Source: Rathayibacter sp. VKM Ac-2754 (GTDB taxonomy: Bacteria > Actinomycetota > Actinomycetes > Actinomycetales > Microbacteriaceae). Taken from it: 64,000 nt of DNA. A model generated the notes under the pieces. That model was not told the DNA's origin, did no database searches, and saw nothing but the letters and a program-made list of their open reading frames with translations. A program made the position numbers and the translations under genes. Shown here one piece after another: positions 51,541 through 59,459 of this stretch. The first letter of the stretch is position 1, and each line of letters starts with the position of its first letter. The stretch is from NCBI RefSeq assembly GCF_009807095.1, contig NZ_WUCC01000004.1, positions 367,505-431,504 on the forward strand, written 5' to 3'.

Positions 51541-52394
51541 TCCGCCGTGCCGGAGCGATCGCCGCTCTTCTGCTGTCCGCCGCTCTGCTGGCCGGGTGCA
51601 CCTCCGCACCGGCTCCCGCCGAGACCACCGAGCCCGCCGCGGGCGGCCTGCCGTTCGAGGCCGGCGTCATCGCCGCGATGGGCGACTCGATCTCGGTCGG
51701 CGTCGCCGCGTGCGGGCAGAACAAGCCCTGCCCGAGCGCCTCGTGGACCACCGGCGAGGACGAGACCGTCGACTCCGTCGCCCGTCGCGCCGGCGAGGCC
51801 GTCGGCGCGGTGCCGACCATCGAGAACGTCGCCGCCAAGGGCGCCACCTCGGCCGAGCTGCCGCGCCAGGCCGAGAAGGCCGTGGCGGTCTCGCCCGACC
51901 TGGTCACCGTGCTGATCGGCGCGAACGACGTCTGCCGCAAGAACAGCAGCGACATCACGACTCCCGACGCCTTCCGCACCAGTGTCACGACGAGTCTCGC
52001 GACGCTGTCGACGGGGGCCCCGGACGCGACGATCTTCGTCTCCTCCGTGCCCAACCTGCTCGACTTCTTCGAGACCGAGCGCACCGACTCCGAGGCCGTC
52101 TCGCGCTGGTCCGGCAGCTCGAACTGCAACTCGCTGCTCTACGAGCCGACCTCGGACGCGGCGGACTCGGTCGCCCGCCGCACGAACGTGAGCGACACGA
52201 TCGACGCCTACAACGCGATCCTCGCGGAGGCCTGCGGGGCCGTCGCGAACTGCGTCTACGACGGAGGCGCGCTGCACGACTTCGACGTCACCTCCGACGA
52301 CATCTCGGACGTCGACCACTTCCACCCGTCGATCGCGGGCCAGGCGAAGCTCGCCGACATCGCGTGGACGGCGCTGATGGCGGGGGTCTCCTGA
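51537..52394 (+). CDS. SGNH/GDSL-hydrolase lipoprotein
   Basis: Exported esterase-like lipoprotein of 285 aa. Signal peptide 1-20 with lipobox LLAGC (Cys21). The SGNH blocks are complete: GDSISVG with nucleophile Ser51, the Gly block ENVAAKGATSAEL, GANDVC with the conserved Asn, and the closing VDHFHPSIAGQ with the catalytic Asp and His. Members remove acyl or acetyl groups from polysaccharides or lipids. As the last gene of the central operon (ATGA overlap with the flippase) it could deacylate the exported glycan, the reverse of the acyltransferases in the neighbouring operons. Disulfide-forming Cys residues are frequent, as expected outside the cell. Confidence 0.9.
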   Translation: MIRRAGAIAALLLSAALLAGCTSAPAPAETTEPAAGGLPFEAGVIAAMGDSISVGVAACGQNKPCPSASWTTGEDETVDSVARRAGEAVGAVPTIENVAAKGATSAELPRQAEKAVAVSPDLVTVLIGANDVCRKNSSDITTPDAFRTSVTTSLATLSTGAPDATIFVSSVPNLLDFFETERTDSEAVSRWSGSSNCNSLLYEPTSDAADSVARRTNVSDTIDAYNAILAEACGAVANCVYDGGALHDFDVTSDDISDVDHFHPSIAGQAKLADIAWTALMAGVS

Positions 52395-52411
52395 CCCTCT
52401 GAGCCCGTCGG

Positions 52412-52486
52412 TGTGCACAACCGAGGGTGAGAGCGGTCATCGCGCCCCACCGGGCGACTCGGCGCCACTGAGCCTCGATCGTGCAC
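52412..52486. repeat. Palindromic element flanking the DUF559 gene, left copy
   Basis: About 75 bp from TGTGCACAACCGAGG to AGCCTCGATCGTGCAC: imperfectly inverted ends around a GC-rich centre (GAGCGG...GACTCGGCGCCACTG). It matches the right copy at 53465-53539 along its length. It starts 18 bp after the SGNH gene. Confidence 0.82.
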
Positions 52487-52603
52487 GCGTGAGCGCTCCG
52501 TCCGGCGGATGACGCTCCTCCACAGGCGCTTCTGGGGCCTCGGTCGTACCGATTCCGGACTCAGGGCCGCACGTCGTGACGGCGGCGACGCCACCCTCGG
52601 GGC

Positions 52604-53458
52604 ATGGAACGAGTGCTGCACCTCCTGACTGCCTGGGGAGGCGTCGCGTCGGCGTCGCAGTTCGCCGGAGCGGGTGTCACGCGCCGCGCGCTCGGCGCCG
52701 CCCTGGAGTCGGGAGCCGTCGAGCGGCTGCGCCGCGGGTGGTTCGCACTCGCGACGCTGCCTGTGGACGAGCGTCGCGCCGTCGCTCTCGGCGGGGTGCT
52801 GACCTGTGCCTCCGCGCTGGCGGCGCGGGGGCTGTGGGTGCTCGAGAGCGAGCGCCTGCACGTCGCCGTGCCTCCGCACGCGTCGGAACGGAGCGCGCCT
52901 CCGGGGGTCGTGCTGCACTGGCGGTCCTGGGACGGCTGCGGGCACGAGTCGGGCTCGCTCGACGGGCTCCGCGCCTCCCTCTTGCACCTGCTGGCATGCG
53001 TTCCGCCGGAGGACGCGCTCATGACGCTCGACAGCGCCGTCAACTCGGGCGCGATAAGTCTCGACGATCTGCTCGCGCTGAAGGCACTCGCGCCCACGAC
53101 GAGGGGCTGGGTGCTCGGCGAAGTGGACGGCGGCTGCCAGTCCGGGTCGGAGACCAGAGTGCGGCGGCTGGGGCAGCGACTGCGCGTCGTCGTCCGCACC
53201 CAGGTGGAGATCGAGAGGGTCGGTCATGTCGACGTCGTCTTCGGCGAGCGGCTCGTCCTCGAGACCGACGGTCGGACGTTCCACTCCGGATCCGCGCAGA
53301 TCGAGGAGGACTATCGACGGAGCCTGGAGCTCGCCGCGCAGGGCTACCTGTGCATCCGCCTCTCGACGAAGCAGGTGCTGCAGACCTGGGGTCGGACGGA
53401 GACGGTCATCCGAGCGCTCGTCGACAGGCGCGAGCACCTCTGGGGGGTGCGGAGGTGA
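52604..53458 (+). CDS. AbiEi-like / DUF559 nuclease-fold protein, possible defence or mobile gene
   Basis: Protein of 284 aa. The N-terminus (1-70: WGGVASASQFAGAGVTRRALGAALESGAVERLRRGWFAL) is a winged-helix region like that of AbiEi-type antitoxins. The C-terminal ~110 residues resemble DUF559/Vsr-like PD-(D/E)XK nucleases: SGSETRVRRLG supplies a Glu, HVDVVFGERLVLETDGRTFHSG supplies Asp and Glu-x-Asp, and QIEEDYRRSLELAAQGYLCIRLS closes the fold. Such fusions are common in Microbacteriaceae with no proven role. It stands alone, bracketed by two palindromic copies, inside the polysaccharide locus. A weak CACCCT box lies 6 nt before the ATG. Confidence 0.72.
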   Translation: MERVLHLLTAWGGVASASQFAGAGVTRRALGAALESGAVERLRRGWFALATLPVDERRAVALGGVLTCASALAARGLWVLESERLHVAVPPHASERSAPPGVVLHWRSWDGCGHESGSLDGLRASLLHLLACVPPEDALMTLDSAVNSGAISLDDLLALKALAPTTRGWVLGEVDGGCQSGSETRVRRLGQRLRVVVRTQVEIERVGHVDVVFGERLVLETDGRTFHSGSAQIEEDYRRSLELAAQGYLCIRLSTKQVLQTWGRTETVIRALVDRREHLWGVRR

Positions 53459-53464
53459 GATCGG

Positions 53465-53539
53465 CGTGCGCAACCGAGGTCAGGAGCGGCCGAGCCGCCT
53501 CTCGGAGGGCGACGCGCACTGTCAGCCTCGGTTGTGCAC
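53465..53539. repeat. Palindromic element flanking the DUF559 gene, right copy
   Basis: About 75 bp from GCGTGCGCAACCGAGG to CAGCCTCGGTTGTGCAC; its ends are inverted repeats of each other and match the left copy (52412-52486). It fills the gap between the DUF559 gene and the convergent glycosyltransferase gene and could also end both transcripts. Confidence 0.82.
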
Positions 53540-53550
53540 CGGCGCCGGCG

Positions 53551-54573
53551 TCAGACCGCGGGAGCGCTCGAGCCGCCGCCGCCCTGGGTGCGGCTCGCGG
53601 CGAAGCCGGGGCGCTTGGAGCGCACGCGGGCGGGGGAGAAGCGGAACGGGGCGACGTCCTCGACGACGCGGGTCGAGAGGCGGGCGGCGCGCAGCAGCAG
53701 CTCCTCGGTCAGCTCCTCGGGGGCCGCGGCGATCGCGAGGCCGCGGCGGTCGAGCTCACGCGCGATCTGGATCTGGTGGTCGTCGATGTGCTCGCCGCGC
53801 GCCACCAGGCGGGGGACGAGGATGGGGACCTTGCCCGCCTCGATGGCCGTGATGGCCGCGCCGGTGCCCGCGTGGGCGATGACGACGTCGGCCGCGTCGA
53901 CCGCCTCCTGGAGCTCGTGGTGCGGGACGCTCACGCGGCCCTCGATGCCGTGCGGTGAGACGTCGGCGAGTCCGGTCTGCCAGAGCACCTCCGCGCCCGA
54001 GAGCAGGGGGACCGCGGCGGCGATCAGCCGGTCGAAGGGGTAGAGGTCCTGCGTGCCGACCGAGAGGACGGCGCGGCGGATGCCGCCGACCTCCCGCGCC
54101 GGACCGGTGGTGAAGGCGTCGAAGATCGAGCCGCCGAACTGCCAGCGCTGGTCGGCCCACACCGGGTACTGGCTGTAAGTGTTCACTCCGCGCAGGCGCG
54201 CCATGATCCGCCCCGTGATCGAGGGGCCGTCGGCGCGCGCCGCGCTCTCGATGTAGTGGCACTCGATCCCGCGCAGCGACGCCTCAGGCATGAAGGACAC
54301 CGCCGGGCTCGACCCGGTGCTGAAGACGGCCGAGTAGTCGCCCTTGCCGATGATGCGGTGCGCGAGGAGGGCGTTCTGGGCGATCGGCAGGGTGTCGCGC
54401 GGTGCGGCGAAGCGGCTGAAGGTCACGCGCCGTCCCTCGAGGAGCGAGCGGCTCAGGCCGTTGTCGAACGTCACCCAGTGCTGCTCGGCCGGATCGATCC
54501 CGAACCGGGACGACAGCGTGAACAGCTGCTTCAGATGCCCTCCGCCGGAGCAGACGAACAGGAACTCGGACAT
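53551..54573 (-). CDS. Glycosyltransferase family 28, Alg14/Alg13-like fusion
   Basis: Transferase of 340 aa with both halves of an Alg13/Alg14-type UDP-sugar transferase in one chain. The N-terminal half (FLFVCSGGGHLKQLFTL, HWVTFDNGLSRSLL, YSAVFSTGSSPAVSFMPEA) matches the membrane-associated Alg14 part. The C-terminal half (VLSVGTQDLYPFDRLIAA, SVPHHELQEAVDAADVVIAHAGTGAAITAIEAGKVPILVPR) matches the GT28 donor-binding part with the HAGTG loop. Strong GGAGGAGGG precedes the ATG. It is the last gene of the right operon and probably adds the second sugar of the repeat unit. Confidence 0.9.
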   Translation of the reverse strand: MSEFLFVCSGGGHLKQLFTLSSRFGIDPAEQHWVTFDNGLSRSLLEGRRVTFSRFAAPRDTLPIAQNALLAHRIIGKGDYSAVFSTGSSPAVSFMPEASLRGIECHYIESAARADGPSITGRIMARLRGVNTYSQYPVWADQRWQFGGSIFDAFTTGPAREVGGIRRAVLSVGTQDLYPFDRLIAAAVPLLSGAEVLWQTGLADVSPHGIEGRVSVPHHELQEAVDAADVVIAHAGTGAAITAIEAGKVPILVPRLVARGEHIDDHQIQIARELDRRGLAIAAAPEELTEELLLRAARLSTRVVEDVAPFRFSPARVRSKRPGFAASRTQGGGGSSAPAV

Positions 54574-54667
54574 GGTGCCCTCCTCCGCACCGGGGAGCCG
54601 ATGGCCGGCCCGGGCGGATGCTGTGTAGTGGGAGATCGTGAAGGTGACGGGTGGACGGCGGCCGGGC

Positions 54668-55870
54668 TCAGCCCGGCACGACCTCGCCCGAGCGCGCGCC
54701 TCCGCGGTCGAGCAGGATGTCGAGGACCGTCCCGTGCCGGGCCGCCCACGAGTTGGCGTGCACCCACTCGAGGCGGTCCTCCTCGTCCGCGTGGCCGTCG
54801 GCCAGGGCGTCGTCGACGACCGAGGCGAACTCGGCCATCGTCGGCACGATGCGGATGCGGTCGCTGATGCCGTGGATGGGCGGGAGGTCGACCGAGATGA
54901 CGGGGCAGCCGCTCGCCACGTACTCGTACAGCTTGAGCGGGCTCATCGCCTCGGTCAGGGGCGTCCGCCGGTGCGCGAGGAGGCAGAGCTCGACGTTGCG
55001 CATCGTCGCGACCAGTTCGCGACGGCCGACGGAGTGGTGCAGGTGCACGTTCGAGAACCGCGCCAGGGGGGCGAGGTACCCGGGATCGGGCTGCGGGCCC
55101 ATCAGGACGATGTGCAGCTCGGGGTGCGCGGTCGCGACCGCCACGATCCCCTCGACGTCGAGCCGGTCGTCGAGGGTGCCGACGTGCAGGGCGCGCGGGC
55201 CCGGGATGCTCCGCAGCCACTCGGGGGCCTCGGGGACCGGGCCGGTCCACTCCTCGGGAGCGACGCCGTTCGGCACCACGGCGTGGGGGCCGGTGGGGGC
55301 GATCCGGTCGATGATCTCCTGCGACACGGCGGTCACCGAGCGGCCCGAGGAGGCGACGCGGCGGTACGCCTCCTGGAACGCGGGCCAGTGGTTCTTCCAC
55401 CGGGTCGAGGTGGTCCAGTCGTCGCGGGCGAAGAACATCACGTGCTCGGCCCACTCGAACGGCGAGAAGCCGGCGACGACGGGGCTCGTGGTGACGATCA
55501 CCGGCCGCACCAGCTCGAGCTCGTCGGCCAGCTTGGCGATGCCCTGATCGTAGGCGCGGTACTCCCTCTCGAGGCCCGCGATGTCGGTCGGGTCGCTGCG
55601 CCGCAGGCGGAGCGGGGTGTGCAGGACGCGCGTCGGCGTCCCGGGGAACTCCACCTCCCTGCCGAGCGCGGAGCGGACGAGGTTGGTGGGCGCGAAGCGG
55701 TACGGATTGGCGACGATCAGGCGCCCCACCTGGGGGCTCTCCATCAGCGAGGTCAGGATGCGGTCCGGCGGCCGCATCATCCCCCGGCGCGCGGCATCGG
55801 TGTACGTCTCGTACGAGAAGGTGAAGACGACGTCGCGCACGAGACCGTTCCCCACGGTCGGCGCGCTCAC
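54668..55870 (-). CDS. Glycosyltransferase, GT1/GT4-like
   Basis: GT-B fold transferase of 400 aa starting at GTG 55870, overlapping the upstream acetyltransferase (GTGA). It contains HVMFFARDDWTTSTRW and VTAVSQEIIDRIAPTGPHAVVPNGV (acceptor side), then ALHVGTLDDRLDVEGIVAVA and, in the donor domain, LLAHRRTPLTEAMSPLKLYEYVASGCPVISVD with the Glu of the LYEY motif. This resembles the TuaH-type teichuronic-acid and capsule glycosyltransferases. Ninety-four nucleotides separate it from the next gene in the operon. The sugar specificity is unknown. Confidence 0.86.
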   Translation of the reverse strand: MSAPTVGNGLVRDVVFTFSYETYTDAARRGMMRPPDRILTSLMESPQVGRLIVANPYRFAPTNLVRSALGREVEFPGTPTRVLHTPLRLRRSDPTDIAGLEREYRAYDQGIAKLADELELVRPVIVTTSPVVAGFSPFEWAEHVMFFARDDWTTSTRWKNHWPAFQEAYRRVASSGRSVTAVSQEIIDRIAPTGPHAVVPNGVAPEEWTGPVPEAPEWLRSIPGPRALHVGTLDDRLDVEGIVAVATAHPELHIVLMGPQPDPGYLAPLARFSNVHLHHSVGRRELVATMRNVELCLLAHRRTPLTEAMSPLKLYEYVASGCPVISVDLPPIHGISDRIRIVPTMAEFASVVDDALADGHADEEDRLEWVHANSWAARHGTVLDILLDRGGARSGEVVPG

Positions 55871-56430
55871 GCGAACGTCCGGATGACGCGCGCGGGGACC
55901 CCGACGGCGACGGAGTAGTCGGGCACGTCGTCGCGGACGACCGCGTTCGCGCCGATGACGGCGCCGCGACCGACCGTGACTCCGGGCATGATGACCACGT
56001 TCTCGCCCAGCCAGGCGCCGCGGCCGATGCGCACCGGGGCGATCCGCTCGACCGGCTGGTCGCGGATGAACGTGTCCGGGTCGGAGAATCCGTGGGAGTG
56101 GTCGGAGATGTAGACGCCGCGGGCGATGCCCACGCCCTCCTCGATGATCACGCTCTCGACGGCGGTGATCGCGGTCATGTTCATCCGAACGCGGTCGCCG
56201 ATGATCAGTGCCGGGGTGGGCGCGTCGGCGGAGGGCACCATCAGCATGCAGTTCGCGCTGATCAGGACGTTCTCTCCGATCGAGATGCGGCTGCCCTGCC
56301 CCGGGCCGATGCGGAACGGCAGGCAGATGCGCGAGCCCTTCCCGAAGCGGTGGAAGCCACCGGCGACGAGCTTGCTGAAGGCCAGATCGCGGGCTCGCTG
56401 AGCCAGGATCGCGAGATCCAGTCCGTTCAC
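55867..56430 (-). CDS. Left-handed beta-helix acyltransferase (WcaF/maltose-acetyltransferase-like)
   Basis: Sugar O-acetyltransferase of 187 aa starting at GTG 56430, with TGGAG about 9 nt ahead. Hexapeptide repeats run from ISIGENVLISANCMLMVPS to GVTVGRGAVIGANAVVRDDVPDYSVAVGVPARVIR. The segment GVYISDHSHGFSDPDTF holds the conserved DHSH active-site His of the WcaF/NodL group, in contrast to the acetyltransferase of the left operon, which lacks an obvious His. It is the first gene of the right operon. Its product likely decorates a sugar of the exopolysaccharide. Confidence 0.89.
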   Translation of the reverse strand: MNGLDLAILAQRARDLAFSKLVAGGFHRFGKGSRICLPFRIGPGQGSRISIGENVLISANCMLMVPSADAPTPALIIGDRVRMNMTAITAVESVIIEEGVGIARGVYISDHSHGFSDPDTFIRDQPVERIAPVRIGRGAWLGENVVIMPGVTVGRGAVIGANAVVRDDVPDYSVAVGVPARVIRTFA

Positions 56431-56845
56431 GGCATCAACTCCAGGTGACAGGGGCGTGCAGAACGACGGGTGCGTTCAGCGCCTGAGGCGGGGCGCGCGG
56501 CACAGCGGGTAAGCGGGCATCGCACGGGTGAGGGAACGGACCCACGATAGCGAGCGTCACCCATAGAGGGCGACCCCAGTGGTCGGGGGCTCAGACGCCC
56601 GTAACCCTGCGGAAACAGGATCGACGGCGGTGCCCCTTGCTGCGCGCTCGCCGAGGATGCAGGCGTCGGACGGGCCGCGGAGCGATCCGTCGGCCCGGAG
56701 AGCGTAAAATCGGACAGTCCGCGGAGAAGAGGAACCGGCAGGGTCCTCCCAGCCTCCGATCGGGCGATCAGCGCCGACGGACCCGGCGGCGTCGCCCGGT
56801 CCGCTCGCGACTCCCGACCCACCGCACCACCAGAGAGGCTCGACC
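56431..56845. other. 415-bp divergent promoter region
   Basis: It separates the right polysaccharide operon from two small membrane-protein genes. TAAAAT at 56704-56709 is a good -10 for the rightward genes, about 140 nt upstream of their start. On the minus strand TATCGT near 56547-56552 could serve the leftward operon. No gene, repeat or RNA structure is recognised. Confidence 0.5.
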
Positions 56846-57433
56846 GTGGCCCACGCCGCCGACTCCGCCGAACGGGCGAACTCCTGGACCCTCGTGCTCG
56901 CCCGCGCCGCCGTCGCCGCGGCCGCGGGCTGCGTGGTCACCTTCTCCCCCGACCACAGCCCGGCCTTCGGGCTCGCCGTCTTCGCCGGGTTCGCCCTCGC
57001 GACCGGCGCGGTCTCCCTCCTCCGCGCGCTGCGTGCCGCCGACGGGCGCAGTCGCAGGGCCGCGCTCGCCTCGGCCGGCGTCACCCTCCTCGCCGGAGTC
57101 GGAGCGCTCGTCGCGCTGCCCGTCGCCGCGCTGATGCTGTTCGTCGCTCTGGTGGCCGGCTGGGCCCTCGTCTCGGGATCCCTCGAGATCACCAGCGGCC
57201 GCCGCGGTCAGGGCCTCGCCGCCCGCGACGCGGTCGTCGTCGGTGCCGGCACGGTGCTCCTCGGCGCCGCCTTCGCCCTGCTCCCTCCCCACCCCGTCGT
57301 CTCGGTCGGCCTTCTCGGCGCCTACGCCGTGATGGTCGGCGTCTACCTCGCGATCGCCGCGTTCTCGCTCAAGTGGGCCGCCGGTGCCGATGCCGTCGAC
57401 ACCTCGACATCCACCACCGGAGGAGACCGATGA
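56846..57433 (+). CDS. Small membrane protein with about six helices
   Basis: Protein of 195 aa from the GTG at 56846 (AGAGAGG upstream). It has about six hydrophobic segments: ALARAAVAAAAGCVVTF, AFGLAVFAGFALATGAVSLL, AALASAGVTLLAGVGALVALPVAALMLFVALVAGWALVSGSL (two), AVVVGAGTVLLGAAFALLP, and VGLLGAYAVMVGVYLAIAAFSLKW. The pattern recalls acid-resistance HdeD-like DUF308 proteins, including the LVSGSLEI helix end, but the match is loose. The next gene overlaps by ATGA. Confidence 0.7.
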   Translation: MAHAADSAERANSWTLVLARAAVAAAAGCVVTFSPDHSPAFGLAVFAGFALATGAVSLLRALRAADGRSRRAALASAGVTLLAGVGALVALPVAALMLFVALVAGWALVSGSLEITSGRRGQGLAARDAVVVGAGTVLLGAAFALLPPHPVVSVGLLGAYAVMVGVYLAIAAFSLKWAAGADAVDTSTSTTGGDR

Positions 57434-57732
57434 CCGCCGAAGGCCAGACCCCCGACGCCGCGGCGCCCGAGCCCGACGAGTTCGCGCCGCGCACGTTCCA
57501 GCCCACCCGCAAGGACCGCCTGCGCCCCCTCGAGCTCATCGGCTTCTCGGCCGTGATGGCGGCCTTCGTCGGCGTGGTCGTGCTGCTGTCGACCCGCGAG
57601 CCGGTCGTCGCGCTCATCTCGTTCGGAGTCGCGTTCATCGTCGTCCTCGTCGCGATCGCGATGTTCTCACTCACCTTCAAGCCCGACGACGCCGAGATCG
57701 CCGACCTCGACGAGCAGAACGGCCGCCACTGA
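57430..57732 (+). CDS. Small two-helix membrane protein
   Basis: Protein of 100 aa coupled to the upstream gene by ATGA. A hydrophilic N-terminus (1-35, acidic then basic) precedes two adjacent helices (about 36-55 LELIGFSAVMAAFVGVVVLL and 60-85 EPVVALISFGVAFIVVLVAIAMF), and the tail is acidic. This layout matches a family of short ABC-transporter-associated or uncharacterised membrane proteins common in Microbacteriaceae. No function can be given. Both genes were probably transcribed from the TAAAAT promoter upstream. Confidence 0.7.
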   Translation: MTAEGQTPDAAAPEPDEFAPRTFQPTRKDRLRPLELIGFSAVMAAFVGVVVLLSTREPVVALISFGVAFIVVLVAIAMFSLTFKPDDAEIADLDEQNGRH

Positions 57733-57820
57733 GTTCTCCGGGTCGGGGCGTCCTCGCCGCCCCTCCCGCGGTCGGCTCTTCGATGTGGCCGGGTTCTGTA
57801 GAGCGTCCCGCTTTCGCTGC

Positions 57821-57847
57821 GCGGAATCGCTTGGCACGCGATTCCGC
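57821..57847 (+). terminator. Hairpin after the small membrane-protein operon
   Basis: GCGGAATCGC (57821-57830) pairs perfectly with GCGATTCCGC (57838-57847) around a 7-nt loop, about 88 nt after the stop. No T-run follows. Confidence 0.5.
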
Positions 57848-57924
57848 GGTGCGCTCCGAGGTTCGGCGTACGCGGGGACCGCTGGAAGGTGACACGGGGA
57901 GAAGACGGCGTCCGCCGCCCTCCA

Positions 57925-57965
57925 TGCTGGTCGAGTAGCCGCCGTGGGCGGCGTATCGAGACCCA
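57925..57965. repeat. Repeat family C, single copy
   Basis: TGCTGGTCGAGTAGCCGCC, then GTG, then GGCGGCGTATCGAGACCCA. The core GCCGCC-GTG-GGCGGC is a perfect inverted repeat and the outer GGTCGA/TCGAGACC continue it. It is the same family as 21132-21262. It lies 70 bp before the zinc-ribbon nuclease gene. Confidence 0.85.
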
Positions 57966-58023
57966 CCTCCCTTCGGAGATAGGCGTGCTCGCTGCCGCTC
58001 CGGCCGGCGTCGGTGGTCGGACG

Positions 58024-58029
58024 TACTGT
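58024..58029 (+). promoter_or_regulatory. -10-like box TACTGT, leaderless position
   Basis: TACTGT is followed by GCGGGC and the ATG at 58036, so transcription would begin at the start codon. No ribosome-binding site is present. Confidence 0.45.
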
Positions 58030-58035
58030 GCGGGC

Positions 58036-58869
58036 ATGGCGGAGGCGATCGGGCGGTGGTGGGAGCGGCGGCGGTTCTCGAGGGGGGTCGACGTGCCGTA
58101 CGAGGTCGGGCGCTACCGGGACGCGTGGTCGTCCTATCCGGTGCTGGTGCGGCAGTACCGCCCCGAGTACAACGACGGCATCGTGCTGAGCCAGATCCCT
58201 CCGGCCGCCGACGTCTACCTGTGCTGGCTCTGCGACTCCGGGCACCTGTTCGTCGCGACCCCCGAGGAGCAGCGGCACCGCCCGGGTCGGGAGCGCCGGC
58301 GCTCGTCGTGGTGCCCCGAGTGCGCCGAGCTGGCCCGGCCGCGGACGCCGCGTGCGCATCAGGAGGAGGCGCCGCCTCCGCGTCGAGCCCCCGCCCGCGC
58401 CCCGCGGATCTGCTCGAAGACGCCGGATCTCGCGGTCGGCGAGCCGTTCGCGAGTCGGTGCGCGCCTCCGCCCGCTTCGGCCGTCGAGGCCCGGCTGCGG
58501 GCGATGCTGGCCGAGCGGCTCGAGTTCGAGCCCGGCTTCACCGCGGTGCGCCTCGGCCGGCCGTTCTTCGAGCACCTCGAGGCGTGGCCGGACATCGTGC
58601 TGGGCGAGCTGCGGGTCGCGATCGAGTACGACTCGACGGGGAGGCACGGACTCGAGCACGTCGGCCGCCGCGAGGAGGCGGACCGTCGGAAGGACCGCGC
58701 GCTGCGGTCGGCGGGCTGGGAGGTCGTGCGCATCCGCACCGGCCGCCTCCCCGCACTGGGCCCGCACGACGTGCTCGCCTCGGGAGTGTCGGCGGCCGTC
58801 GTCGAGCGGCTGCTCGAGGAGCTGCGGGTGATCCGCGGAGACCTGCTGGTCGACTCTTGGACGCGCTGA
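58036..58869 (+). CDS. Zinc-ribbon plus DUF559/Vsr-like nuclease-fold protein
   Basis: Protein of 277 aa. Residues about 50-105 hold a zinc-ribbon-like part: YLCWLCDSGHLF and SWCPECAELAR supply four Cys, a common feature of DUF4379-type zinc ribbons. The C-terminal ~150 residues are a PD-(D/E)XK-like fold: VEARLRAMLAERLEF, then AWPDIVLGELRVAIEYDSTGRHG (catalytic Asp and Glu-x-Asp) and RKDRALRSAGWEVVRIRTGRLP. It could cleave DNA, perhaps in repair or defence, but no partner is nearby except the GIY-YIG-like gene read toward it. The upstream frame, open through a palindromic repeat, is not likely to be translated. Confidence 0.75.
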   Translation: MAEAIGRWWERRRFSRGVDVPYEVGRYRDAWSSYPVLVRQYRPEYNDGIVLSQIPPAADVYLCWLCDSGHLFVATPEEQRHRPGRERRRSSWCPECAELARPRTPRAHQEEAPPPRRAPARAPRICSKTPDLAVGEPFASRCAPPPASAVEARLRAMLAERLEFEPGFTAVRLGRPFFEHLEAWPDIVLGELRVAIEYDSTGRHGLEHVGRREEADRRKDRALRSAGWEVVRIRTGRLPALGPHDVLASGVSAAVVERLLEELRVIRGDLLVDSWTR

Positions 58870-58881
58870 CCGCCTCCGCCC

Positions 58882-59427
58882 TCAGCTGCGGAGCGCGAGG
58901 GCCTCGCTCCACCAGCGGCGGTGGAGCGCCCACGGGTCGGGCTCGCCCGCGCCGACCGTCTCGATGTGGCCCTCGAGTGCGGGGCTCCTGGCGAACCACT
59001 CGGTGCGCTCGAGCCGCTCGGCGGCGAACTGCGCGTGCCGGTGCTGCTCGAGCGCCCGGCCGCCGCGCTCGAACGCGAGCAGCTCCTCGTGGCGCAGCCG
59101 GTGCAGGCGCTGGCGGGGGTTGCCGCTGGTGCCGATCTTGATGCGGTCGCCGAAGCGGATGTAGTACACGACCTCGACGCGCGGCGGCGCGAGCTCGGCG
59201 TCGGGCACCTCGCCGAAGCGCCACTCGCAGGCCGCGCAGAGCCAGGCCGAGGGGAGCCGCACGCCCAGCCGGGAGCCGCAGACGAGGCACGGCGACGGCA
59301 GTGCGTCGACGACGCCGTCCTCGCGGGCGACCCAGTCGTGCGCCAGCGCGAGGTGCGCCGAGCAGAGCGCGAGCGGCGCCCCCTGCTCGGCGGGCGCCGG
59401 GCACTCGTCGATCGCGCAAGCGTTCAT
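58882..59427 (-). CDS. GIY-YIG-like nuclease-domain protein (T5orf172 type)
   Basis: Protein of 181 aa. The N-terminal ~75 residues contain three Cys pairs (NACAIDECPAP, LPSPCLVCGSRLG, WLCAACEWRF) of probable zinc-binding type. The rest is a T5orf172 domain: EVVYYIRFGDRIKIGTSGNPRQRLHRLRHEELLAFERGG, with YYI and KIG in the GIY-YIG positions and Arg in PRQRL, then ALEQHRHAQFAAERLERTEWF. The final Glu expected of the fold may be in the latter. It is a probable DNA-binding or nicking protein of unknown role. It has the leaderless arrangement (TAGCGT 6 nt before the ATG). Confidence 0.82.
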   Translation of the reverse strand: MNACAIDECPAPAEQGAPLALCSAHLALAHDWVAREDGVVDALPSPCLVCGSRLGVRLPSAWLCAACEWRFGEVPDAELAPPRVEVVYYIRFGDRIKIGTSGNPRQRLHRLRHEELLAFERGGRALEQHRHAQFAAERLERTEWFARSPALEGHIETVGAGEPDPWALHRRWWSEALALRS

Positions 59428-59433
59428 CCTCGG

Positions 59434-59439
59434 ACGCTA
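59434..59439 (-). promoter_or_regulatory. -10-like box TAGCGT, leaderless position
   Basis: On the minus strand TAGCGT is followed by CCGAGG and the ATG at 59427. Confidence 0.45.
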
Positions 59440-59459
59440 CGCGCGACCCCCGACATCGC

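Noticed and set aside
57889..58035. Upstream extension of the zinc-ribbon nuclease gene from 57889
   Set aside because: It would run through a family C palindrome, and the -10 box sits 6 nt before the ATG at 58036.
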